Source: UBA6168 sp964573725
Lineage (GTDB): Bacteria; Bacteroidota; Bacteroidia; Chitinophagales; Saprospiraceae
Length of the DNA: 62,207 nt
Reading direction: 5' to 3'
Assembly (NCBI GenBank): GCA_964573725.1
Contig: CAZNLJ010000026.1
Span: 1-62,207, forward strand
Positions 36,051 to 45,399 of the stretch are shown piece after piece. The first letter of the stretch is position 1; every line of letters starts with the position of its first letter. Under the pieces are notes generated by a model, which was given only the letters and a program-made list of their open reading frames with translations, was not told the DNA's origin and made no database searches. The position numbers and the translations under genes were made by a program.

Positions 36051-37019
36051 ATGAATCAGACAAGCAGCCAATCCACCGCGGAAAGGTTATCGGACATACG
36101 GCTGATGTTATTCCGGTTGCAGCAGCGTTCCGGATCCGCGGAACGGGCCCGGCAACTGATGGCCTTGCAAGGGATGGGGAACGAACTGGCACAGCTGGAG
36201 GCGACGGAACCGGCCCTGACCCGGCAGTTGGCGGCGCGGGAGCATCTCCTCGCAGCGACATCGGAGACCTCGCCGGCGACAGCCCGGCATCTGGTGGAAA
36301 AAGCCTTGGCCCTCGACCCGCACTGTCCGGAAGCCAACCTGGCCATGGCCCGCCTCAGCGACACCATTGAGGAATCCATGCGCCATTACCAACGGTGCAT
36401 GGATGGCAGCCTCCTGCTCCTGGGGCCGGAACGCATGGCCCGCAGCATCGAGGCCTTTCGGGACCGGCCCTGGCGGGACGAGACCCTCCTACCCTACCTC
36501 CGGGCAAAAGTGGGGCTGGCGGAAATCCTGTTTCGAAACGGGTACTACGAGACGGCGGCGGTCCACTTCGGGGAGCTGCTGGAATGGAACCCTACGGATG
36601 ACATCCAGTTGAGGCCGTACCACTGCATGTCGCTCTTGTGCGGCGGTCGGCCGACGGAGGCCGCCCGCACCTTGCGGCAGGCTCCGGACCAGCACTCGGT
36701 TGCCTGGATGTATTGCCGGGCACTGACGGCCTATGCCGGGCGGGGGGATTGTGCGGAGAGCCGGGATGCACTGGCTGCCGCCTACCAGGTGAACCCCTGG
36801 GTGCCCGTCTTGCTGCTGGGCATGCGACCGATGCCGTCGAACCGCCTGCTGCAATGGCGCAAGGCCAACCGGCCCCTCCGGCGGGGCAGCCAACTCGAGG
36901 CGGCCGATACCGTCCGTTGCCTGGGCGCCTACCTGCTGCACCAGGAACAATTGGCCGGCTGGTTGTGGCAGACCCTCCAGGCCTACACCGAAGCGGCGGA
37001 CCAGACTAGTTTTTCCTGA
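36051..37019 (+). CDS. TPR-like protein
   Basis: A 322-residue, mostly helical soluble protein. The segments ALALDPHCPEANLAMARLSD and then LAEILFRNGYYETAAVHFGELLEWNP are tetratricopeptide-like, and the layout with YCRALTAYAGRGD ... YQVNPWVPVLLLG resembles the ST7-like TPR family. It probably mediates protein-protein contacts. Its last 14 bp overlap the end of the convergent 2OG-oxygenase gene. Specific function unknown. Confidence 0.85.
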   Translation: MNQTSSQSTAERLSDIRLMLFRLQQRSGSAERARQLMALQGMGNELAQLEATEPALTRQLAAREHLLAATSETSPATARHLVEKALALDPHCPEANLAMARLSDTIEESMRHYQRCMDGSLLLLGPERMARSIEAFRDRPWRDETLLPYLRAKVGLAEILFRNGYYETAAVHFGELLEWNPTDDIQLRPYHCMSLLCGGRPTEAARTLRQAPDQHSVAWMYCRALTAYAGRGDCAESRDALAAAYQVNPWVPVLLLGMRPMPSNRLLQWRKANRPLRRGSQLEAADTVRCLGAYLLHQEQLAGWLWQTLQAYTEAADQTSFS

Positions 37020-37848
37020 ATTTCTTGATGTTGCGTACGATTATCGGCGGTAACAGGTCGTTCGCCAGATTGACCATGCCGTTGAACACCGTCATCGAGG
37101 CGCTGTCCTGGCCCTTCCGGGCGGCAAATGTGGTGGTGATCCGCTTGCGGTTTTCCTCGCTGACCTCCGATTCCGGCCGCCCATTGGTGTAGTAATACAG
37201 GGCGAGGGATTTCCGGCTGCGGTCGGGTGGACAGGTCAAGGGATCCGGATGCCCGTGCCAGGAATAATCCGTCGTGGAAAAAATGGCCATCCGATTGAAC
37301 AGGGGGGCAATCCGCGTGACACAGCGGGACATGTCCTTTTCCCATAGTTCGAAATGCCCGCCGTATTCCTCCTTCCAATCATCGTTGAGATAGACAAGCA
37401 CGTTGACGCGCCGGTCGAGGTTCATCGCCTTGTGCTTGTGGAAATCCACATGCACCTTCAGGAATCCGCCCGCCTTGATCTGATGGCACCCGCCCCCCTC
37501 GAAGTAGGGGTCCGGCACCAGGGTCTCCTTGATCCCCGTCAGTTCCTGCAGGAATTCCAGGAAGGGCTGGGAGTTCAGGAAGTGCATGAACGCCTTGGTA
37601 TGCGGGCCGAAACGGTACTCCCCCTTGGAGGCGAACTTGACCTCGTTCGGATTGGCGTAATGGACCTCGTTGGTGCCGCCGCTCAGGTCCGGAAACTCCG
37701 CCAGCACGGCCCGCAGGGCCTCCTCGTTGAAAAAGTTGTCGTAATAGCCGCTGGGGAACGGCGCAGCCCCCTCGTAAGCCGGATGATGACGACGGCCCGA
37801 TTCGACCAGTTCCTGGTCGGACAAATCCACGAATCTCATTTCCTGCAT
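37006..37848 (-). CDS. 2-oxoglutarate/Fe(II)-dependent oxygenase
   Basis: A 280-residue double-stranded beta-helix enzyme. The iron ligands are visible as the HxD of LKVHVDFH (about 131-138) and the distal His in TTDYSWHGHPDPL; the 2OG-binding Arg is in DRSRKSLALYYY. RRVNVLVYLNDDW and YGGHFELWE are typical of prolyl-4-hydroxylase-like enzymes. It would hydroxylate a protein residue or small molecule using O2 and 2-oxoglutarate; the substrate is unknown. The 3' end overlaps the convergent TPR gene. Confidence 0.9.
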   Translation of the reverse strand: MQEMRFVDLSDQELVESGRRHHPAYEGAAPFPSGYYDNFFNEEALRAVLAEFPDLSGGTNEVHYANPNEVKFASKGEYRFGPHTKAFMHFLNSQPFLEFLQELTGIKETLVPDPYFEGGGCHQIKAGGFLKVHVDFHKHKAMNLDRRVNVLVYLNDDWKEEYGGHFELWEKDMSRCVTRIAPLFNRMAIFSTTDYSWHGHPDPLTCPPDRSRKSLALYYYTNGRPESEVSEENRKRITTTFAARKGQDSASMTVFNGMVNLANDLLPPIIVRNIKKFRKN

Positions 37849-37925
37849 AACATTTAAATGGAATGGGTCGGTAAGCCGACGGGCCGGTCTTCCCGTTCAT
37901 CGGTGGAACGACCTGCCGGCCGGTG

Positions 37926-37933
37926 CAAAATTA
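37926..37933 (-). promoter_or_regulatory. Candidate -7 box for the 2OG-oxygenase gene
   Basis: Minus strand TAATTTTG fits TAnnTTTG about 78 bp upstream of the ATG at 37848. No TTG at proper spacing. Confidence 0.35.
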
Positions 37934-38056
37934 GGATTTATCAACCATTACTCCACCTTGCCGGGCCCACGTCGCTGAAACTTGCTCGGCGGTCCGGCAA
38001 CCGGCGACTTATCCACATGCTCCTTCGGCCGGTGGCATAGGCAACCGTCCCGGCGC

Positions 38057-41000
38057 TCAATGCCGCGCCGAGAAATCCGCCCCGTCGCCCTCGTCCAGGT
38101 CCGAATCACAATGATAATGACCGTTGCGGCGCCAGCCGGCGCGTTGGGTGCGGCCCCCTTCCTTCTTGACCTCCAGCATCCGCTGGATCAGCCGATGGCG
38201 TTCGGCAGCGACCGTGCGGCGGAGTTCCGCGTCCTTTTCGCGGTCGAAATAAGGGATGCCGTCCACGAAGGTCATATCCGCCTTGGCATAGACGGAGAGG
38301 GGGTGGTCGCTCCAGATGACCACATCCGCATCCTTACCGGGTGCAAGGCTGCCGGTGTAGGCATCGATGTGCAACAACCGGGCGGGGTTGAGGGTAACGA
38401 ACTTCAGCGCGTCCTCCTCGGAGACCCCACCGAAGCGGACGGCCTTGCCGGCCTCCTGGTTGAGACGGCGGGCCATTTCCGCATCGTCCGAATTGAAAGC
38501 GACCGTGACGCCCTGTTCATGCATGATGGCACCGTTGTGCGGGATGGCTTCATAGACCTCGTACTTGTAAGCCCACCAGTCGCTGAAACTGGAGCCGCCC
38601 GCCCCGTGCGCCTTCATTTTGTCCGCCACCTTGTAACCCTCCAGGATATGGGTAAAGGTGTTGACCTTGAAGCCGTGTCGCTCCGCCACATGCAGGAGCA
38701 TGTTGATTTCGCTCTGCACATAGCTGTGGCAGGTGATGAACCGTTTCCCTTCGAGAATTTCGAGCAGGGCCTCCAGTTCGAGATCCGGTCGGTAAGCCTG
38801 GCCGGAGCGTTTGCGTTCCCCGTACTTGCGGGCTTCCGTGAAATGGTCCTCGAACACTTCGGCCACCCCCATGCGGGAATCCGGGAACCGGTCGTTGCTG
38901 CTGCTGCGGGAGCGTTTGACGTTTTCGCCGAGGGCGAACTTGATGAACGGACTGGCCCGTTCGTATTTCAGTTCCTCCGGTTCCCGTCCCCATCGGAGTT
39001 TGATGACGGCACTTTGGCCGCCGATCGGGTTGGCGGAACCATGAAGGACCTGGGCACAGGTGACCCCGCCGCTGAGCTGGCGGTAGATGTCGATGTCCTC
39101 GCTGTCGAGGACATCCCCGATCCGAACTTCCGCGCTGCTGGCCTGGGTCCCTTCGTTGACACCCCGGGTCACGGCGATATGGGTATGTTCGTCGATGATA
39201 CCGGGGGTGATGTGGCGGCCGGTGGCATCGACGACCTGGACATCGGATGCGCGGAGCCCTCGGCCGACGGCGGCGATCTTGCCGTCGCGGATCAGGACAT
39301 CCGCCTGGGTCAGGATCCCTTCCGCCTCATTGGTCCACACGGTGGCATTCCGCAACAGCCAGGTCCCCGCCTGCGGCGCTTCCGTCCACCCGAATGCGGT
39401 GAACGGATAGACGACGGGGCCGGTTTCGGGTTGTTCCGGCTCCTCCGCCGACTTGCCGTCCTTTCTTTTTTCCTTTTCCGGGGCCGCGGCCGATTCGGTC
39501 TCCACCCGTTGGGCGGACCAATCGACCCAGTTGCCGGCGGCATCCTGGCCGGACCCTTTCCAATCCCATTTGCCGATGACCCCGGACAAGCGGGTAAGCG
39601 CCGACTGGCCGGGCAGCCTGAAAGACAAGGAGATCCGTCCGTGCCGGACCTGGTGGGTCACCTTGACTTCCGTCGTATCATCCGGTTTGATGGTCAGCTT
39701 GAAACCGTCTCCATCGGGTTCCACCTGCAAGGTGTGTACGGCGCCGCCAAGGAAAAGGCCGTACTGTCCGGCCAGGTCCGGCGCATCGAGTGATTTCAGG
39801 ACAAATGGCTTTCCTTTGACCCAGTTGTGGAATATGCGGGTCTTTTCGGAGAAAATATCTCCGTCCGTAATCAGGAAACTGGCCCATTTCCCTTTCTCCA
39901 GGGACCCGAGCTGGTCCAGCGCGCCGGCCAGTTCCGCGGGTGTCCAGGTCAATGCCTTCAGGGCGGCCTCCTCCGAAAGTCCGTGGGAGACGGCTTTGCG
40001 GACATGGGGCCAGAAGTCGTCCTTGCGGGCGAGGTCGGCGGTGGTCAGGGCGAAGGGGATGCCGGCCTGTTGGACCCTGGCGGCATTCGAGGGCGCCAGC
40101 TCCCAATGTTTCATATCCGCCAGGCGGACCTGGGCGGCTTCGTAGGGATCCGCCACATCATAAGCCGCCGGGAAATTCACAGGCAGGACGAGGGGGCAAC
40201 CGGCGCGCCGGATGGCCTCCAGCCGCTGGTATTCGTCCCCGTTCCCCTTGATGGTGTACCGCACCCCGAATTCCTCACCCAGTTGGATGGCACGGAGTAC
40301 ATCCAGCTTGTCGCCCGCCTCGAAAAATTGCCGGAGTGCCGCGGCCTCGTTCCAAGCCTCCAGGGAGAGGTTCGTCTCTTCCCGCCCACCGGATTGCCGG
40401 TACCATGCGGCATCCAGGTACGTCTGCCGCAACAAGGCGACGGCCCCCATCAGGGAACTGGGATAGCTCTGGGAGGAGCTTCCCTTCCGGAAGGAAAGAT
40501 GATGGCCGACCTTTTCCCGAAGGATGGCCTCGTGTTCCCGGTCGCTGCCGAGGCTGACCAGGGCGGAGGTCCCCCGGTCGATACCGTCCATCCGATGGGT
40601 CAGCACGGCACCGAAGCCCAGGTTCCGGAAGGCCACGGCGTCCTTCTCATTGGTCTGGAACACCGAATGGGCCTGGAATTCAGGTTTCAGGGCCTCATTC
40701 CAGGCGTAGGCCCCTTTTTTTCCGGTCAGGTGCTGGGTGGAGCCGCGCCCGCCGCCGGCCCGGGATTCCGATTTTTGCTCGGGAATGCCGTATTCGGTAT
40801 ACAGGTCTATAAAAGATGGATAGATGGTCTTGCCCTTCGCATCCACCACCACCGCATCCGCGGGAATCCGGACGTCCCGGCCGACTTCCTCCACCTTGCC
40901 CTTGCGGATGAGCAGGGTCGCATCCTCCATTTTCTCCTGCCAGGAGGTATGGATGGTTGCATGGGTGAAAGCGTAGAGACCTTCCCGTTGGTCGGCGACA

Positions 41001-41089
41001 CCGTTGCGGGGGAATGTCACCTGGGCGATGGCGGAACCGGTGGCCAGGAGTTGGAGGACAAGTAGGCCGGTCCGTATGCGTAGCTTCAT
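38057..41089 (-). CDS. Secreted two-domain amidohydrolase
   Basis: Starting at the ATG at 41089 gives 1010 residues with a signal peptide (GLLVLQLLATGSAIAQ). Two amidohydrolase units are joined. The first (about 35-470) keeps the fold signatures (ATLLIRKGKVEEVG and LGSLEKGKWASFLITDGDIF), but its metal motif is FIDLYTEYG where a DxHxH pattern is expected, so it lacks the usual ligands. A beta-sandwich-like linker follows, with a highly charged Lys/Glu stretch. The second unit (about 590-970) has intact HITPGIIDEHTHIAV, CHSYVQSEI, TFTHILEGYK and NSDDAE motifs. It is probably a periplasmic hydrolase with one working centre. Substrate unknown; large relatives are common in Bacteroidota. Confidence 0.92.
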   Translation of the reverse strand: MKLRIRTGLLVLQLLATGSAIAQVTFPRNGVADQREGLYAFTHATIHTSWQEKMEDATLLIRKGKVEEVGRDVRIPADAVVVDAKGKTIYPSFIDLYTEYGIPEQKSESRAGGGRGSTQHLTGKKGAYAWNEALKPEFQAHSVFQTNEKDAVAFRNLGFGAVLTHRMDGIDRGTSALVSLGSDREHEAILREKVGHHLSFRKGSSSQSYPSSLMGAVALLRQTYLDAAWYRQSGGREETNLSLEAWNEAAALRQFFEAGDKLDVLRAIQLGEEFGVRYTIKGNGDEYQRLEAIRRAGCPLVLPVNFPAAYDVADPYEAAQVRLADMKHWELAPSNAARVQQAGIPFALTTADLARKDDFWPHVRKAVSHGLSEEAALKALTWTPAELAGALDQLGSLEKGKWASFLITDGDIFSEKTRIFHNWVKGKPFVLKSLDAPDLAGQYGLFLGGAVHTLQVEPDGDGFKLTIKPDDTTEVKVTHQVRHGRISLSFRLPGQSALTRLSGVIGKWDWKGSGQDAAGNWVDWSAQRVETESAAAPEKEKRKDGKSAEEPEQPETGPVVYPFTAFGWTEAPQAGTWLLRNATVWTNEAEGILTQADVLIRDGKIAAVGRGLRASDVQVVDATGRHITPGIIDEHTHIAVTRGVNEGTQASSAEVRIGDVLDSEDIDIYRQLSGGVTCAQVLHGSANPIGGQSAVIKLRWGREPEELKYERASPFIKFALGENVKRSRSSSNDRFPDSRMGVAEVFEDHFTEARKYGERKRSGQAYRPDLELEALLEILEGKRFITCHSYVQSEINMLLHVAERHGFKVNTFTHILEGYKVADKMKAHGAGGSSFSDWWAYKYEVYEAIPHNGAIMHEQGVTVAFNSDDAEMARRLNQEAGKAVRFGGVSEEDALKFVTLNPARLLHIDAYTGSLAPGKDADVVIWSDHPLSVYAKADMTFVDGIPYFDREKDAELRRTVAAERHRLIQRMLEVKKEGGRTQRAGWRRNGHYHCDSDLDEGDGADFSARH

Positions 41090-41152
41090 GTTTGCCTGTT
41101 TTTTGTTGAAAGAGGACGGATTCATATTTGCAGGTCGGCTGCACAGGGTGAC

Positions 41153-41160
41153 CAAAGGTA
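41153..41160 (-). promoter_or_regulatory. Candidate -7 box for the two-domain amidohydrolase
   Basis: Minus strand TACCTTTG matches TAnnTTTG, about 64 bp upstream of the ATG at 41089; no clear TTG. It supports starting at 41089, not at the upstream in-frame codon. Confidence 0.45.
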
Positions 41161-41646
41161 CGGTTATTTTGAAATTTTAGGTAAGTCCGGCCGGCCGGGC
41201 AGCGAAAGGAAAGGGTTCCCGGTCCGCTTTTCATACAGGTAGCCCGTGGCGATGAGCCGCGGCCGATCGGTCGTCTTCTTCCGCACCTGCGGATGGCCAT
41301 CGCGTCCAAAACCCCGGCGGGTGCTCCCACAGCTTGCCGACCGTGCGTATATTTAGCCGGCGGTTATTGTCCCGCACCGCTTCGCGGAGGGACCGGGCTG
41401 CGGATTTTCCGGGTCGTTCCCGGCCAAAGGACGCTGCGGATCGGATCCCCCCGCCGTTCCCTGCGACCGTGCCGGCGAATGCGTGGGGGTGGCAAGGCAT
41501 GGGGATTGCGGCCGACCACAAAGCCGACATCCATTCGCCTTTGCCGGCGAAGCACCGCCTGTTGAAGGAATATGACGGCGCAGAATCCGGAGGGGAGAGT
41601 CGGAGCGCCTTCCCCCGTCCGGCGTGGCCGTCCAAAACACGAGATC
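41161..41646. other. Divergent intergenic region
   Basis: About 490 bp between the divergent amidohydrolase and hutI genes. It holds a weak box TATATTTA (41349-41356) on plus. No gene is supported. Confidence 0.35.
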
Positions 41647-42885
41647 ATGAGCTTGTTGATAAGAAACATACGGCAACTGCTGCTGCCGGAAGAAACACCG
41701 GTCCGGGAAGCGGTCCGCGGAGCCGCCCTGGGCAGGATGCCCGTATTGGAGGATGCCTGGGTATTAGTGGAAGCCGGCCGGATAGCGGATTTCGGCCGGA
41801 TGGGAAGCTGTCCGGAGCGAGCCGGGGAAATGGTGGACGGCACCGGCCGGGTGCTGATGCCGGCCTGGGTGGATTCCCATACCCATCTGGTATTTGCCCA
41901 CAGCCGGGAGGACGAATGGGTGGACCGACTGGGCGGCAAGACCTACGAGGAGATTGCCCGGCGGGGAGGCGGCATCCTGCATTCGGCCCGTCGGCTGGGG
42001 GAAATGCCGGAGGAGGAACTGTACGAGCGCAGCCTGATGCGCCTGCGGGAGATCCGGCGGCAGGGCACCGGAGCGGTGGAGATAAAATCCGGATACGGAC
42101 TCGACAAAGCGGGGGAAATGAAGATGTTGCGTGTCATCCGCCGCCTGAAGGAAACGGGGCTGATGGCAGTGAAGGCCACCTACCTGGCAGCGCATGCCCT
42201 GCCGATGGCCTACCGCGATGGCCGGCGGGCGGAATACATCGATATGGTCATCCGGGACATATTACCGGAGGTGGCGGGAGAAGGATTGGCGGATTATATC
42301 GACGTGTTCTGTGAAGCGGTGGCATTCCGGGTGGACGAGATGGAGCGGATCCTGGCGGCGGCGGAACGGTACGGTCTTCGTCCGAAAGTACATGTCAACC
42401 AGTTTCATTCCCTCGGCGGGGTCGGGGCGGCGGTCCGGCTGGGAGCCGTCTCCGTCGACCATCTGGAGGTTGTGACGGCAGCGGACATCCTCGCCCTGCA
42501 AGCGGCGCCGACCATCGCCACCTTGTTGCCGACTGCCCCTTTCTTCCTGCGCGACCCCTATCCGCCGGTCCGGCAGCTGATCGATGCCGGGGTGGCGGTC
42601 GCCTTGGCATCCGACTTCAACCCCGGCTCCTCTCCTTCGGGAAGGATGCCTTTCGTGGTATCCCTGGCCTGCATCCAGATGGGGATGTTGCCGGAGGAGG
42701 CCTTGCAAGCGGCCACCTTGAACGGCGCCTTTGCCCTGGAATGGGGTGACCGTTTCGGCAGCATCGCCCGGGGGAAGCACGCCAACCTGCTGCTGACCCG
42801 CCCGGTCCCCTCCTATACCTACTTACCATACGCCTTCGGTACCGATTGGATCGAAACGGTGTTCGTCGAGGGCCGGCCCTGCTGA
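41647..42885 (+). CDS. hutI: Imidazolonepropionase
   Basis: From the ATG at 41647 the product is 412 residues, the normal size. It hydrolyses 4-imidazolone-5-propionate to N-formimino-L-glutamate in histidine degradation. Diagnostic segments: DSHTHLVFAHSRE (metal ligands and substrate Arg), RRGGGILHSARRLG, GAVEIKSGYGLD, VHVNQFHSLGG, SVDHLEV and ASDFNPGSSPSG. The upstream in-frame codons are unlike the family and are excluded. No hutH, hutU or hutG lies alongside, so the pathway genes are dispersed or outside the window. Confidence 0.96.
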   Translation: MSLLIRNIRQLLLPEETPVREAVRGAALGRMPVLEDAWVLVEAGRIADFGRMGSCPERAGEMVDGTGRVLMPAWVDSHTHLVFAHSREDEWVDRLGGKTYEEIARRGGGILHSARRLGEMPEEELYERSLMRLREIRRQGTGAVEIKSGYGLDKAGEMKMLRVIRRLKETGLMAVKATYLAAHALPMAYRDGRRAEYIDMVIRDILPEVAGEGLADYIDVFCEAVAFRVDEMERILAAAERYGLRPKVHVNQFHSLGGVGAAVRLGAVSVDHLEVVTAADILALQAAPTIATLLPTAPFFLRDPYPPVRQLIDAGVAVALASDFNPGSSPSGRMPFVVSLACIQMGMLPEEALQAATLNGAFALEWGDRFGSIARGKHANLLLTRPVPSYTYLPYAFGTDWIETVFVEGRPC

Positions 42886-43138
42886 GGCGCCGCCTTGACG
42901 GAGCGACACACCAGGCTGATAAGAGCCTGCCAATCCGGCATTTGTCCAAAGACGTATTTTCCCGTCGGAGAAAACCCCGCCTGGCAAGTCCTACCGGCTT
43001 CGACAAAAAAAGAAGGCACCCGCCTGTCCCCGTCGTCCGGCGCTTGGCCGTCGAACGCTTACAGGGGGTGCCCTCCGTCGAGGCCCGTGGCCTCCGCCGA
43101 AACGGTCATGCCCTTTTTACCCACAAGGGGATGGAGCT

Positions 43139-43415
43139 TATGACCGCACAGCCGTCATAACTTGAACATCTAAGCAGTAAACAACATAATTCAGAGAAGC
43201 GCGAACAGTAGAAGCTGTCAGGACAGCAGCCATACCTTGGGGAAACCGCCTATGGGAGGCGTCCTGCCCATCTGCAGGTAAAGCACATAGTGTGAGGACC
43301 GGCTAAACGTCTGGTCACCTTGGGAACAGCGGACGGCGGCTCGGACAACCTTGAATGGGTAAAATATGCCGAATCTACGGCAGTGAATATCCTACGGCCG
43401 GGAGCGCGTTTTTTT
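43139..43415 (+). ncRNA. Hairpin-rich non-coding stretch, possibly group II intron 5' remnant
   Basis: Within a gene-free 667 bp (42886-43552), consecutive perfect stems occur on one strand: TATGAC/GTCATA (43139-43159), CGCCT/AGGCG (43247-43261), CCTGC/GCAGG (43263-43278), CACA/TGTG (43284-43294), GACC/GGTC (43297-43316) and TGCCG/CGGCA (43367-43382), ending in seven Ts (43409-43415). The piece GGGTAAAATATGCC with ACGGCAGTGAA resembles a domain I segment of some group II introns; no reverse transcriptase or intron 3' end follows. Strand and class are uncertain: a regulatory RNA is an alternative. Confidence 0.35.
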
Positions 43416-43552
43416 CCGCCGGTAAAAGTAGCACCAACCTTTTTTATTTGGAATAGCCCGGCACTTACATTTTAGAAGTCCGGACAAAAATCCAACTTAC
43501 AATTTATTGACAAGCCTTAATAAATAATAGATATTCAGTTGATTAGTATTAA

Positions 43553-45307
43553 CTAAAGACCTGCGATAAAACTGACCAGCGCCGGGTCTTCCTCCTCCTG
43601 CAAACCCAGCTTCCGGCGAAGCCGGGTCCTGGCGACATAGATGCTGTTGATGGATTGCGTGGTGATGGCGGCGATTTCCTTGGTGGTCAGGTTCAGCTTG
43701 AGGAAGGCGCAGAGGCGTCGTTCGTTGGGCGTAAGGTTCGGGAAGGCGGCCTGCAGCCGGTCGAAGAAACCTTGGTGGACCTGTTCGAAACGCAGCTCGA
43801 AGGCTTCCCAGACCTGTTGGTCGAGGGTGCCTTCCAGTCCGCGGACGGCACGCAGGACCGACTCCCGGACTTCGCGGTTGGCGACGCGGTGGACAGCCAG
43901 CAACTGCTGGACCGTCTCCCGGACCATTTCGTTGTTCTGGAGCCTGCGCAAGGCTTCCGAGGCCAGTTGTTTGTCCCGTTTCTCCAATTCCGATTGCAGG
44001 AGTTCGGTCCGCAGCGCGAGGCGGTCTGTCTCGAGTTCCAGGTTCATCCGGTCAAGCCTTGCCAAGCGGTTTCTTCTCTGCAGGAGAAACCAGGCCAGGG
44101 CACCGGAGGCGACCGTCAGCAATAACATGCCCAACAGCAAGCCGTTGCGGCGTTTGAATTGCGATTGTTCGGTCAGCCGGGAGGCTTCCAGGCGCGCGAG
44201 CTTTTCCAACAAGTCGTTTTTTTCCAGGACTGCATCGGCTCTCTCCAGGGCATACTGCTGGTTGAATTCCTGGGCGCGGCGGCCATACTGCAAGGCCAGT
44301 TCCTGGTTGCCGGAGGACTCGTATATCTCGGACATCCGGGAAGCCAGCCTACTGGTCAGCGCAAGTTGACCTGCCCGCCGCGCCAAATCGTAGGCCTCCA
44401 CCATGTAGCCGAGGGCTGCGGCGGTATCCTGGAGCGCCTCTTTCCACGCGGCCATGTGAAAAAGGGAGGCGGCTTCCATTGCATCATACCCGGCACGGCG
44501 GCTGTCTACCCGGGCCACTTCAGCGGTGGCCAGGGCGGCCTCTGTCTTTCCCATCTCGAATAGCAGCATACTATATACGTTCTGCAGTTGCAACCGGTAT
44601 TTTTCGGCGGAGGGATGACGGCGGGCCACCGCCAGCCCTTTCCGCAGGTACTGCTCCGCCGACGCGAAATCCCCCTCCGCCTGGCACACCATCCCGAGAT
44701 TGTTATAGATGCCGGGCATGAAGCGAAATACCAGGGACGTATCCCCTGAGGTCCCGACAATATCCTCCGCCAGGCGCAGCAAGTCCAGCAACTCCTGTTT
44801 GATACCGTCGTTGTTGTCCGGGTTTATCAGCCGGATGGAAATCAGGTTGAACCGGATCGCCAGCAACATCGGTTTGTCATCCAGCGCCAGGGCCTGCCGA
44901 CGTGCCTGGTCGTAGTAACGCGCGGCCGCATCGACCACACCGCTGTAGAAAAGGACGGCACCCATCTCCATATTCGCCCGGAGGACCAATTTGGTATTTT
45001 CCCTGGCCCGGGCCAGGGTCAGGGCCCGGTAGGCATAATCGAGCGCCTTCCTGGTATCGGCATGTTCCAATTCCTTGCTCAAGGCCAGCAGATATTCCAC
45101 CCGTTGACTATCCGACAGGGCACTGTCCAGCAAATTCTTCAGCGAATCCGCGGTGCCGGTCTGCGCCCGAATACCCGACGACGGCAGCCGGACGCCGCCG
45201 ACCCACAGGAGTAGCAGCAGCAAGGTCGGACGCCACAGGTCCGGGGATCGGAGCAAACACAAGAAGATTGTTTTCAAATGACAAGATTTGGTGGTACGAT
45301 CGACCAC
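43553..45307 (-). CDS. TPR sensor with C-terminal LuxR-type HTH
   Basis: A 584-residue membrane regulator of a layout common in Bacteroidota. A signal peptide (about 10-49, LLLLLLWVGG ... IRAQ) precedes TPR repeats (about 50-370), including GIYNNLGMVCQAEGDFASAE. One membrane helix follows (about 393-412, LLLGMLLLTVASGALAWFLL), then a coiled coil, and a C-terminal HTH of LuxR type (LTPNERRLCAFLKLNLTTKE ... INSIYVARTRLRRKLGL). The periplasmic TPR part probably senses a partner and the cytoplasmic HTH binds DNA. The start codon is GTG at 45307; a TTG at 45277 giving LKTIFLCLL is a possible alternative. Confidence 0.88.
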   Translation of the reverse strand: MVDRTTKSCHLKTIFLCLLRSPDLWRPTLLLLLLWVGGVRLPSSGIRAQTGTADSLKNLLDSALSDSQRVEYLLALSKELEHADTRKALDYAYRALTLARARENTKLVLRANMEMGAVLFYSGVVDAAARYYDQARRQALALDDKPMLLAIRFNLISIRLINPDNNDGIKQELLDLLRLAEDIVGTSGDTSLVFRFMPGIYNNLGMVCQAEGDFASAEQYLRKGLAVARRHPSAEKYRLQLQNVYSMLLFEMGKTEAALATAEVARVDSRRAGYDAMEAASLFHMAAWKEALQDTAAALGYMVEAYDLARRAGQLALTSRLASRMSEIYESSGNQELALQYGRRAQEFNQQYALERADAVLEKNDLLEKLARLEASRLTEQSQFKRRNGLLLGMLLLTVASGALAWFLLQRRNRLARLDRMNLELETDRLALRTELLQSELEKRDKQLASEALRRLQNNEMVRETVQQLLAVHRVANREVRESVLRAVRGLEGTLDQQVWEAFELRFEQVHQGFFDRLQAAFPNLTPNERRLCAFLKLNLTTKEIAAITTQSINSIYVARTRLRRKLGLQEEEDPALVSFIAGL

Positions 45308-45399
45308 AGTGAATCCACCGGGCCGAAGCGGGGCGGGGTAGGCCGCCCCGGACGAATCCGGGCTACAGGCCGATTTCCGGGCCTTTCGTCCCGGTTATG

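Noticed and set aside
37982..41065. Two long plus-strand frames (603 and 412 codons) opposite the amidohydrolase
   Set aside because: Antisense shadows of the two-domain amidohydrolase, whose motifs are unambiguous.
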